Positions 1 through 5,719 of a stretch of 6,206 nucleotides of DNA are shown here, piece by piece (positions within the stretch are counted from its first letter, which is position 1; the number at the start of each line of letters is the position of its first letter). The position numbers were made by a program, and so were the translations under genes. This stretch comes from Thermodesulfobacteriota bacterium (GTDB lineage: Bacteria; Desulfobacterota; Thermodesulfobacteria; Thermodesulfobacteriales; Thermodesulfobacteriaceae). Below the pieces are notes generated by a model. It searched no databases, had not been told where the DNA came from, and saw only the letters and a program-made list of their open reading frames with translations. The stretch spans positions 1 through 6,206 of the forward strand of contig QNAZ01000053.1 in NCBI GenBank assembly GCA_003641645.1, read 5' to 3'.

Positions 1-1
1 A

Positions 2-67
2 TTTATAGGATTAAAAGAAAATAAGGAAAAAGGTTGTGTTGAAATTTCTGAAGAAAAAAAGGCTTAA
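2..67 (+). CDS. 3' end of an upstream gene (partial), possibly frameshifted into the next ORF
   Basis: Only the last 21 codons are inside the window. They read in one frame from the left edge to a TAA at 65-67, with the piece GCVEISEEKKA at the end. The frame ends immediately after an A7 run at 54-60. If one A is removed from that run, the reading continues as SEEKRLKNAHFSKGMQC into the next ORF, which gives one smooth polypeptide ending at 200. The sequence resembles the type of segment found between heme motifs of multiheme cytochromes, with CVEIS standing where CxxCH might be expected. That comparison is from memory of such proteins and is inference. I cannot name the product. It could also be an ordinary gene end followed by a separate small gene. 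Confidence 0.4.
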   Translation, partial: FIGLKENKEKGCVEISEEKKA

Positions 68-200
68 AAATGCTCATTTTTCAAAGGGAATGCAATGTAT
101 GAATTGTGATATTGCAAGAGAAATTTTTGGAAATGGAAAAGAATATGTTTCTCTGATAAAACTAGGAGCTATGGATACTAAATGCGAAAATTGTCATTAA
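36..200 (+). CDS. Small Cys-pair ORF ending in CENCH; probable C-terminal part of a c-type cytochrome-like protein
   Basis: This frame is open from position 15 and stops with TAA at 198-200. Possible starts are GTG 36 or TTG 39 behind AAGGA at 23-27, ATG 90, or ATG 99. The translated tail carries CMNCD (codons from 96) and finishes with KCENCH at the very C-terminus. CENCH fits the CxxCH pattern of covalent heme c attachment, while CMNCD has Asp where a heme motif would have His. An alternative is a zinc-ribbon fold built from the two CxxC pairs. The piece AHFSKGMQC is cytochrome-like in flavour. I think this is the continuation of the preceding partial ORF across the A7 run at 54-60, not an independent gene, but neither is proven. 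It ends 39 bp before hypF, so cotranscription with hypF is likely. Confidence 0.4.
   Translation: MLKFLKKKRLKNAHFSKGMQCMNCDIAREIFGNGKEYVSLIKLGAMDTKCENCH
54..60 (+). other. A7 homopolymer at apparent frame switch
   Basis: This is a run of seven A residues where the upstream reading frame is about to terminate and the downstream frame is already open. Loss of one A, gain of two, or a +1 shift would join the two ORFs into one protein. The joined product looks more natural than either half, because the downstream half has no convincing ATG and Shine-Dalgarno pair at its beginning. The cause (sequencing error, mutation or recoding) cannot be decided here. Confidence 0.35.
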
Positions 201-239
201 AATTATTTACAAAAAAGAAAATAGGTGTAATTTAGAAGT

Positions 240-1502
240 ATGAAAAAGCATTTTCATATAAAAGTAAATGGTATTGTTCAAGGTGTAGGATTTCGTCCAT
301 TTATTTATCGTTTAGCATTAGAAAATAATATTAAAGGATATGTTTTAAATGATACAGAAGGGGTTACTATAGAGGCAGAGGGAGAAGAGGAAGCTTTAGA
401 AAAATTTATAAAGGCAATTAAAAAAAAGTCCCCACCTCTTGCTATAGTTCAGGAAATAAAAATAGAAGAACGAAAAATAAATCATTTTAAAAATTTTTGG
501 ATAGAAAAAAGTAAAGCTACAGATAAAAAAACGACTTTTATTCCTCCAGATACAAATATATGTAAAGACTGTCTAAGAGAATTTTTTGATCCTAAAAATA
601 GACGCTATCATTATCCTTTCATAGTATGTACCTACTGTGGACCAAGGTTTAGTATAGTAAAAGATATTCCTTATGATAGAGATAATACTGCCATGGCAGA
701 ATTTTCCATGTGTCCTTTTTGTCAAAAAGAATATGAAGACCCACTTGATAGACGATTTCATACCCAACCTACAGCCTGTCCAGTATGTGGTCCTCATCTA
801 TTTTTATATAAAAACGATAAAACTCTAATTTCAGAAGATATAGAGGAAATAGTAAAAAAAGTTTACAAGTATCTCAAAGCAGGACATATTATAGCTATAA
901 AAGGTGTAGGAGGTTATCATTTAGCTTGTGATGCAACAAACGAAGAGGCAGTGCTAAAACTCAGAGAAAGGAAAAGACGACCATTTAAACCTTTTGCTTT
1001 AATGACAGGTTTCATAGAAAAAATAGAGGAATTTTTGAATGTTTCACCTAAGGAAAGAGAAATTCTTCTTTCTAAGGAAAGACCAATTGTAATTTTAAAA
1101 GAAAAAAAATCTCAAGTGAGTAAATATGTAGCTCCAGATCTAACTTATATTGGTATTATGCTTCCATATACCCCTTTTCAGTATTTGCTTTTTTCTTTAG
1201 ATAAAGATTTAATTCTTGTTATGACAAGTGGAAATCTTTCTGATGAGCCAATATGTTTTAGAGACGAAGAAGCCTTTGAACGTTTAGGTCACATTGCAGA
1301 CTATTTTGTAACCTATAATAGAGAGATAGTTGCACACAGTGATGATAGTGTAATATTTGTTATAAATGAAAAATCTTTTTTCATAAGAAGATCTAAAGGT
1401 TTTGTTCCTACTCCGATTTTGGTAAAAAAAAATTTCCAATTCATCTTTTTGCTTCTGGAGGAGATCTTAAAAACGCCTTTGCTATTGCCAAGGATAATGT
1501 AA
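240..1502 (+). CDS. hypF: Carbamoyltransferase HypF, N-terminal part (acylphosphatase, zinc-finger and YrdC domains), frame-broken
   Basis: HypF uses carbamoyl phosphate and ATP to make the carbamoyl group that is passed to HypE and becomes the CN ligands of the [NiFe]-hydrogenase active site. Residues 5-90 are an acylphosphatase domain with the VQGVGFRP loop at 13-20 (Arg19) and Asn37. Residues 105-190 hold the paired zinc fingers: Cys108/111, 130/133, 158/161 and 180/183, with the spacing typical of HypF. Residues 200-390 are the YrdC-like domain, with KGVGGYHLACDA at 221-232, KRRPFKPFALM at 245-255 and SGNLSDEPI at 330-338. Homology holds to about residue 397 (PTPILVKK). The remaining residues of this frame, FQFIFLLLEEILK onward, are out-of-frame translation after the A9 tract. 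The ATG at 240 is the first possible start, because a stop lies at 228-230. AGGTG at 223-227 is a rather distant ribosome binding site. Confidence 0.93.
   Translation: MKKHFHIKVNGIVQGVGFRPFIYRLALENNIKGYVLNDTEGVTIEAEGEEEALEKFIKAIKKKSPPLAIVQEIKIEERKINHFKNFWIEKSKATDKKTTFIPPDTNICKDCLREFFDPKNRRYHYPFIVCTYCGPRFSIVKDIPYDRDNTAMAEFSMCPFCQKEYEDPLDRRFHTQPTACPVCGPHLFLYKNDKTLISEDIEEIVKKVYKYLKAGHIIAIKGVGGYHLACDATNEEAVLKLRERKRRPFKPFALMTGFIEKIEEFLNVSPKEREILLSKERPIVILKEKKSQVSKYVAPDLTYIGIMLPYTPFQYLLFSLDKDLILVMTSGNLSDEPICFRDEEAFERLGHIADYFVTYNREIVAHSDDSVIFVINEKSFFIRRSKGFVPTPILVKKNFQFIFLLLEEILKTPLLLPRIM
1424..1432 (+). other. A9 slippery tract at the hypF frame break
   Basis: Nine consecutive A residues lie exactly where HypF homology leaves the first frame and enters another. 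The second frame is open from 1397, so the two frames overlap over 1397-1502. Reading ten A residues, or slipping back one base, gives PTPILVKKKFPIHLFASG and then the normal Kae1-like domain. The resulting protein is about 757 residues, close to the roughly 750 residues of E. coli HypF. Known precedent for this kind of tract is the A9 run in Thermus thermophilus dnaX, where transcriptional slippage yields products in two frames. Here the alternatives are slippage, a true frameshift mutation, or a homopolymer error in the read or assembly. The frame break itself is seen directly; its cause is not. Confidence 0.8.
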
Positions 1503-1519
1503 TCATTTTAAGTCAGTAT

Positions 1520-2512
1520 TTGGGAGACTTAGAATCACCTATTACTCAAAAAGTTTATAAAGATACTGTTTTTCATTTTTTAAAAATTTTTGATGTTCAT
1601 CCAGAAGTTTTTATTTCAGATATACATCCTAATTATTTTACTACAACTTTAACAGACAAATTAGCAGAAGGAAAACTAAGGCTAAAAGTTCAACATCATC
1701 ATGCTCATATTGTAGCTGTTATGGCTGAGTATGAAATAGATGAACCTGTTATTGGGCTTGCCTTTGATGGAACAGGCTTTGGATTAGATTTTAAAATTTG
1801 GGGAAGCGAGTTTTTAATTGCAGATAGAAAAAACTTTAAAAGAGTTGCTCATTTTTCTTATTTTGCCCTTCCCGGCGGAGAAAAGGCTATAAAAGAAGTA
1901 TGGCGTATAGGACTATCCCTTCTTTACCATGCTGGAATCCCTATAGAGTATCTTCCTTTTAAAGAAAAATATCCTGTAAATATAATTTTACAGATGTTAG
2001 AAAAAAAACTTAATTGTCCTGAAGCCTGTAGTATTGGAAGAATTTTTGATGGAGTTTCTGCGCTCTTAGGAATTTGTGAAGCTATAACCACAGAGGCAGA
2101 AGCAGCTCAAAAATTGGAAGAAATAGCTTTAAAGACAGAAAATTTTTACAAAATAGATATAGAATTTAAAGAAAATGAAAATGAAATAATCATTCCTACA
2201 GAGGAACTTATAAGAAAGATCATAGAGTTAAAAGATAAAGGAGTATCATCTCCTGAAATAGCTCTTTCATTTCATTGGGCACTTATAGAAGTAAGTTTAA
2301 AAGTAGTGGAAAGACTAAAGGAAAAATATGGAATTAGAAAGGTAGTTTTAAATGGAGGGTCTTTTCAGAATAGAATTCTTTTGAAAGGTCTATGGGAAAA
2401 ATTAGAAAAAGCAGGATTTAAAGTGTTTTTACCTCAAAAAGTCCCCTTAAATGATGGAGGAATAGCTTTAGGACAAATAGTTATAGGAAGGGAGAAATTG
2501 ATAAAAAACTAA
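1520..2512 (+). CDS. hypF: Carbamoyltransferase HypF, C-terminal part (Kae1-like carbamoyltransferase domain), continued in another frame
   Basis: This is the second half of HypF, the Kae1-like domain that moves the carbamoyl group to the C-terminal Cys of HypE. True coding begins earlier than the TTG at 1520: the frame carries HypF-like sequence from about 1430 (KKKFPIHLFASGGDLKN), and the TTG sits inside the conserved QYLGDLES stretch. It is therefore not a credible independent start, and no ribosome binding site serves it. Counting from the TTG, QHHHAH at 58-63 supplies metal-binding histidines, FDGTG is at 82-86, SIGRIFDGVSALLG at 171-184, NGGSFQN at 278-284 and PLNDGGIALGQ at 309-319. 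All key Kae1-domain motifs are intact and the gene ends normally, which argues against long-standing decay. It should be read together with 240-1430 as one gene. Confidence 0.92.
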   Translation: MGDLESPITQKVYKDTVFHFLKIFDVHPEVFISDIHPNYFTTTLTDKLAEGKLRLKVQHHHAHIVAVMAEYEIDEPVIGLAFDGTGFGLDFKIWGSEFLIADRKNFKRVAHFSYFALPGGEKAIKEVWRIGLSLLYHAGIPIEYLPFKEKYPVNIILQMLEKKLNCPEACSIGRIFDGVSALLGICEAITTEAEAAQKLEEIALKTENFYKIDIEFKENENEIIIPTEELIRKIIELKDKGVSSPEIALSFHWALIEVSLKVVERLKEKYGIRKVVLNGGSFQNRILLKGLWEKLEKAGFKVFLPQKVPLNDGGIALGQIVIGREKLIKN

Positions 2513-2695
2513 AAGAGCACCAGTTAAGTGATATACAAACCAATATATTTTTTTCAAATTTATGATTAAGTTCCCAAAAGATGAAATAAATTTTTTAAAG
2601 ATACTTTTAAAGCATCAACCTGGAATTAAAAAAGAACAATAAGGTTTTTTGATAATAAGTTGTAAAAAATATAAGAATAGCTAAAATGGAGTTTT
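2513..2695. other. Intergenic spacer after hypF
   Basis: This 183-bp AT-rich stretch has no recognisable gene. It contains a 26-codon ATG ORF (2562-2642, beginning MIKFPKDEINFLK) without a ribosome binding site. Just before it, in another frame, is a short open piece beginning EHQLSDIQTNIFF (from 2515) that runs to a T7 run at 2548-2554. These may be remnants of a lost gene or chance. A very weak A/T hairpin lies at 2631-2650. I see no convincing rho-independent terminator. The right end holds the promoter candidate and ribosome binding site of the next gene. Confidence 0.5.
2649..2675 (+). promoter_or_regulatory. Candidate sigma-70-type promoter for the FAH-family gene and ahbD
   Basis: TTGATA at 2649-2654 and TATAAG at 2670-2675 are separated by 15 bp, slightly shorter than the usual 16-18. 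Transcription would start near 2682 and leave a short leader before the ATG at 2696. A second pairing, TTGTAA (2660-2665) with TAAAAT (2682-2687), has 16-bp spacing but would start almost at the start codon. In DNA this AT-rich such matches occur often by chance, so this is only a candidate. The 183-bp gap after hypF is what makes a promoter here reasonable. Confidence 0.3.
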
Positions 2696-3454
2696 ATGAA
2701 ACTGGGAAGATATTTTTATAAAAATAAAATTTTCTTTGGAATAGTTAAAGAGGATAAAATTTTAGAAATAGAAAATCCTTTTAATCTTACAAGTTATACT
2801 GAAAAGGAATATAAATTAAAAGAAGTAAAAATTCTTTTTCCAATTTTACCTTCAAAAATTATAGCAGTAGGACTTAATTACAGAGATCATGCTAAGGAAC
2901 TTGGTATGAAAATACCAGATGAACCAATTATATTTTTAAAACCTTCCACTGCAGTAATAGGTCCTGAAGAATATATAATACTGCCACCCGAAAGTAAAGA
3001 AATTAACTATGAAGGTGAATTAGCAATTGTTATAGGAAAAACTATTTATCGTCCAAAAAATTTTAAAGAAATTGAGTCTGCAATTTTAGGTTATACATGT
3101 TTTAATGATGTTACAGCAAGAGATTTACAAAGAAAAGATGGGCAATGGACTCGAAGTAAAAGCTTTAATACTTTTGCTCCTATAGGACCTTTTATTGAGA
3201 CTGAGCTTGATCCAAGTAATTTAAAAATTGAAACGAAAGTTAATGGAAAAATTAAACAGAGCAGTTCAACAAAAGAGTTTATCTTTGATGTTTTTTATCT
3301 TGTAAAGTTCATTTCAAATATAATGACTCTTTATCCCGGAGATATAATTGCTACAGGAACTCCTCCTGGAGTAGGAGAACTTAAAGAAGGAGATATAGTA
3401 GAAGTAAGTATAGAAAATGTAGGTGTATTAAAAAATTTTGTAAAAAGATTTTAA
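2696..3454 (+). CDS. Fumarylacetoacetate hydrolase (FAH) family protein
   Basis: This is a 252-residue enzyme of the FAH superfamily, metal-dependent enzymes that hydrolyse or decarboxylate 2-oxo acid substrates such as acylpyruvates, oxaloacetate or 2-hydroxyhepta-2,4-diene-1,7-dioate. The N-terminal 50 residues form a small variable lid, and the FAH fold follows. Recognisable elements are GLNYRDHAKE at 59-68 (His65), IFLKPSTAVIGP at 79-90, YEGELAIVIGK at 105-115 with likely metal ligands Glu106 and Glu108, FNDVTARDLQ at 136-145 with likely ligand Asp138, RSKSFNTFAPIGP at 153-165, and GDIIATGTPPGVG at 215-227. The length is typical of the single-domain bacterial family and all expected metal ligands are present. 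GGAG at 2688-2691 lies 4 bp before the ATG. The gene is followed after 13 bp by ahbD and is probably cotranscribed with it. The substrate cannot be told from sequence, since family members differ widely in activity. Confidence 0.9.
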   Translation: MKLGRYFYKNKIFFGIVKEDKILEIENPFNLTSYTEKEYKLKEVKILFPILPSKIIAVGLNYRDHAKELGMKIPDEPIIFLKPSTAVIGPEEYIILPPESKEINYEGELAIVIGKTIYRPKNFKEIESAILGYTCFNDVTARDLQRKDGQWTRSKSFNTFAPIGPFIETELDPSNLKIETKVNGKIKQSSSTKEFIFDVFYLVKFISNIMTLYPGDIIATGTPPGVGELKEGDIVEVSIENVGVLKNFVKRF

Positions 3455-3456
3455 AA

Positions 3457-3462
3457 GAGGTG
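3457..3462 (+). promoter_or_regulatory. Shine-Dalgarno site of ahbD
   Basis: GAGGTG lies 5 bp before the ATG at 3468 and immediately after the FAH-gene stop codon. It is a strong, well-spaced ribosome binding site that fixes the ahbD start and supports translation from a shared FAH-ahbD transcript. Confidence 0.65.
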
Positions 3463-3467
3463 AATTT

Positions 3468-4535
3468 ATGGGAAAATTTGTTCCAAGGCTTATTGCTTGG
3501 GAAATAACACGTTCTTGCAATTTGAATTGCATTCATTGTAGAGCAGCTTCATCAAAAGGTCCTTATAAAAATGAATTAACTACTGAGGAGATTTTTAGGA
3601 TAATGGAAGAAATAAAAGAAGTAGGTAATCCTATTATAATTTTAACTGGTGGAGAACCACTTTTAAGACCTGATGTTTTTGATATTGCTAAAAAAGCTAT
3701 TGAACTTGGATTTAAACCAGTTTTAGCTACAAATGGAACTTTGATTAACAAGGAAATAGCTAAAAAAATAAAAGATTCTGGAATAGCAAGAGTAAGTATT
3801 AGTCTTGATGGAGCTTCAGCAGAGGTTCATGATAATTTCAGAGGAGTGTCTGGTGCTTTTGAAGGTGCCATGAAAGGTATTTTAACTTTAAAAGAAGCTA
3901 AAATACCTATTCAAATAAATACTACTGTTACTGCTGTAAATGTTAATGAATTACCTAAAATTCACGAACTTGCTAAAAATATAGGAGCTGTAGCACATCA
4001 TATTTTTGTTTTGGTGCCTGTTGGAAGAGGTAAAGAACTTCAAAAAAGATCTTTAACCCCAGAGGAATATGAAAAGATATTAAACTGGTTTTATGATCAA
4101 AGAGAAAAATCAGGGCTCCAATTAAAAGCAACTTGTGCACCTATGTATTATCGTATTTTAAGACAAAGAGCAAAAGTTGAAGGAAAAAAAGTAACTTTTG
4201 AAACTTTTGGTCTTGATGCATTAACCAGAGGATGTCTTGCTGGAATAGGATTTTGTTTTATTTCTCACATAGGTATAGTTCAACCATGTGGATATTTGGA
4301 GATACATTGTGGAGATTTAAGAAAGCAAACTTTTAAAGAGATTTGGGAAAATTCAGAAGTATTTAATAATTTGAGAGATTTTAAAAAATATAAAGGTAAA
4401 TGCGGAAAATGTGAATATATAAGAGTTTGCGGAGGTTGTAGAGCAAGGGCTTATTATGCTACAGGAGATTATTTAGAGGAAGAACCGCTTTGTATTTATG
4501 AACCAAGAAGATCAAATAAAATTTTAGCAAGCTGA
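3468..4535 (+). CDS. ahbD: Radical SAM heme b synthase AhbD (SPASM-type)
   Basis: AhbD oxidatively decarboxylates the two propionates of iron-coproporphyrin III to vinyl groups. This makes heme b in the siroheme-dependent pathway used by sulfate-reducing bacteria and methanogens. Cys17, Cys21 and Cys24 (CNLNCIHC) bind the radical SAM 4Fe-4S cluster. LTGGEP at 59-64 and SISLDG at 110-115 are further core radical SAM motifs. AhbD-like signatures follow: HIFVLVPVGRGKEL at 178-191, ATCAPMYYRILRQRAK at 221-236, and RGCLAGIGFCFISHIG at 254-269. The C-terminal SPASM-like region has Cys256, 263, 274, 281, 312, 315, 321, 324 and 342 (CGKCEYIRVCGGC), enough for auxiliary clusters. The related AhbC and NirJ are the main alternatives, but the CAPMYYRILRQRAK and GFCFISHIG segments favour AhbD. 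The last 40 bp overlap the end of coaBC on the opposite strand. The ahbA/B/C partners are not in this window. Confidence 0.85.
   Translation: MGKFVPRLIAWEITRSCNLNCIHCRAASSKGPYKNELTTEEIFRIMEEIKEVGNPIIILTGGEPLLRPDVFDIAKKAIELGFKPVLATNGTLINKEIAKKIKDSGIARVSISLDGASAEVHDNFRGVSGAFEGAMKGILTLKEAKIPIQINTTVTAVNVNELPKIHELAKNIGAVAHHIFVLVPVGRGKELQKRSLTPEEYEKILNWFYDQREKSGLQLKATCAPMYYRILRQRAKVEGKKVTFETFGLDALTRGCLAGIGFCFISHIGIVQPCGYLEIHCGDLRKQTFKEIWENSEVFNNLRDFKKYKGKCGKCEYIRVCGGCRARAYYATGDYLEEEPLCIYEPRRSNKILAS
4496..4535. other. 40-bp convergent overlap of ahbD and coaBC
   Basis: The ahbD stop (TGA, 4533-4535) lies inside coaBC, and the coaBC stop (TTA on the plus strand, 4496-4498) lies inside ahbD. The two final segments, YEPRRSNKILAS of AhbD and KPQLAKILFDLLGS of CoaBC, are therefore encoded by the same base pairs on opposite strands. 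No room is left for an intergenic terminator, and the transcripts must be complementary at their ends. Confidence 0.9.
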
Positions 4536-5710
4536 GGTTTAGAAATATTTTTAAATTCAAGCGTCTTTTTAGGGGTAAAAATTATAAAATCTGATTTATC
4601 TTTTCCCATAGTTTTTAAAGGATTAGCAATTAAATAATCAAAAGCTTTTTCTTTTTTCTTCTTTTTTCCATAATTTAAAAGATTATTTTCTTCTTCTAAA
4701 GCAAAACCAATGGTAATTTGTCCCTCTATTTTGTAAGAACTTAAAATTTTAGCAATATCTTCTGTGAGTTCTAATTCTATAGTTAAAGGTTCTTTTTTCT
4801 TTAATTTTCCTTTAAAAGGAGTTTTGGGTCTAAAATCAGAAGGTGCTCCTGCAAAAATACAAATACTACATTGAGAAAAAAGAGCTTTTGAGATCTCGAA
4901 CATTTCTCTGGTTGTTTTTACAAAATAAATTTTAGGAAAAGGAATAGGGGAGAAACAATCTAAATTAGGAAGGATATAAGGAAAACTTTCTAATCCCCAG
5001 ACTAAGTGAACCTCAGCACCTCTATAATAAGCTTCTTTAGCGAGAAAAAAAGCGGTTTTTCCTGAAGAAGCATTAGTAATAAATCTAACTTCATCTATAT
5101 ATTCTCTTGTTGGGCCACCTGTTATTAAAACTTTTTTTCCTACAAGGGTCTTTTCTACAAAATGAGCTTTTACTATTTCTAAAATTTCTTCTATTTCAGG
5201 AAGTTTACCCTTTCCAACTTCTCCACATGCAAGAGAACCTTCAGTTGGTTCATATATCAGATATCCAAAATTTCTTAATTTTTCAATATTTTCCTTAGTT
5301 GCAGGATGTTCCCACATAGATGTATTCATGGAAGGGAAAATATATACAGGAACCTTAGTTGCTAATAAGGTTGCTAATAAAAGTTCACTTGCAGAACCAA
5401 CTGCTAATTTAGAAATAAAAGAGGCAGTAGCAGGAGCAATTAAAATTACATCCGGATATTTAGCAAGCTCAATATGAAGTATTTTGCCATCAGCTTCAAA
5501 AAAATCTGCATCAGTATAAGCTTTATTTCCACTCAGAGAAGCAAAAAGAAGAGGATTGATAAAATTTTCAGCACCTGTTGTTAAAATAACTTTTATATTA
5601 GCTCCCTCATTTTTAAGTTTTCGGATTAAATCACAGATTTTATAAATAGCTATACTACCACAAACTCCTATAAGTATATTTTTGTTTTGCAAAGGACTTG
5701 AATAAGACAT
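4496..5710 (-). CDS. coaBC: Bifunctional phosphopantothenoylcysteine decarboxylase / phosphopantothenate-cysteine ligase CoaBC
   Basis: CoaBC joins cysteine to 4'-phosphopantothenate (CoaB, CTP-dependent) and decarboxylates the product to 4'-phosphopantetheine (CoaC, FMN-dependent) on the way to coenzyme A. The 404 residues match the usual length of about 400. The CoaC flavoprotein half covers about 8-185: GVCGSIAIYK at 15-24, catalytic His79 in HIELAKYPD, PSMNTSMW at 126-133 (the family usually has PAMN), and active-site Cys162 in ACGEVGKGKLPE. The CoaB half covers about 190-400: ITGGPTREYIDEVRFITN at 196-213, SSGK at 215-218, AGAPSDFRPK at 287-296 (commonly AAAVADYRP), the lysine-rich KGKLKKKEPL at 300-309, IGFALEEE at 334-341, and AN at 362-363. 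The substitutions are conservative, so both activities should be retained. The start follows the upstream secreted-protein gene by 9 bp, with only a weak AAAGA ribosome binding site, consistent with translational coupling in an operon. Confidence 0.95.
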   Translation of the reverse strand: MSYSSPLQNKNILIGVCGSIAIYKICDLIRKLKNEGANIKVILTTGAENFINPLLFASLSGNKAYTDADFFEADGKILHIELAKYPDVILIAPATASFISKLAVGSASELLLATLLATKVPVYIFPSMNTSMWEHPATKENIEKLRNFGYLIYEPTEGSLACGEVGKGKLPEIEEILEIVKAHFVEKTLVGKKVLITGGPTREYIDEVRFITNASSGKTAFFLAKEAYYRGAEVHLVWGLESFPYILPNLDCFSPIPFPKIYFVKTTREMFEISKALFSQCSICIFAGAPSDFRPKTPFKGKLKKKEPLTIELELTEDIAKILSSYKIEGQITIGFALEEENNLLNYGKKKKKEKAFDYLIANPLKTMGKDKSDFIIFTPKKTLEFKNISKPQLAKILFDLLGS

Positions 5711-5719
5711 AAAAAATCT

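Noticed and set aside
70..102. Ten-codon ATG ORF beginning MLIFQREC right after the stop at 67
   Set aside because: It is very short, lacks a ribosome binding site, and lies within the better-supported Cys-pair frame.
573..797. Minus-strand ORF of 74 aa opposite hypF
   Set aside because: It lies entirely antisense to the zinc-finger region of hypF, has no domain pattern or ribosome binding site, and is a shadow of the real gene.
1520..2512. The second hypF ORF as a free-standing gene starting at TTG 1520
   Set aside because: The TTG is inside a conserved HypF segment, homology extends upstream to the A9 run, and no ribosome binding site is present. It is the continuation of hypF.
2631..2650. 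Hairpin as a terminator after hypF
   Set aside because: The stem is seven pairs, almost all A-T plus a G-T wobble, with no separate T tail. It is too weak to call.
3563..3751. Minus-strand ORF of 62 aa opposite ahbD
   Set aside because: It is antisense to the radical SAM core with no supporting features; a shadow ORF.
4650..4670. T-rich tract inside coaBC as another slippage site
   Set aside because: It encodes the Lys-rich stretch at 349-353, broken by C residues, and the frame is intact on both sides with normal CoaB sequence.
5107..5298. Plus-strand ORF of 63 aa, Leu/Phe-rich
   Set aside because: It is antisense to coaBC. The Leu/Phe richness comes from reverse-reading Lys/Glu-rich codons, so it is not a real membrane peptide.
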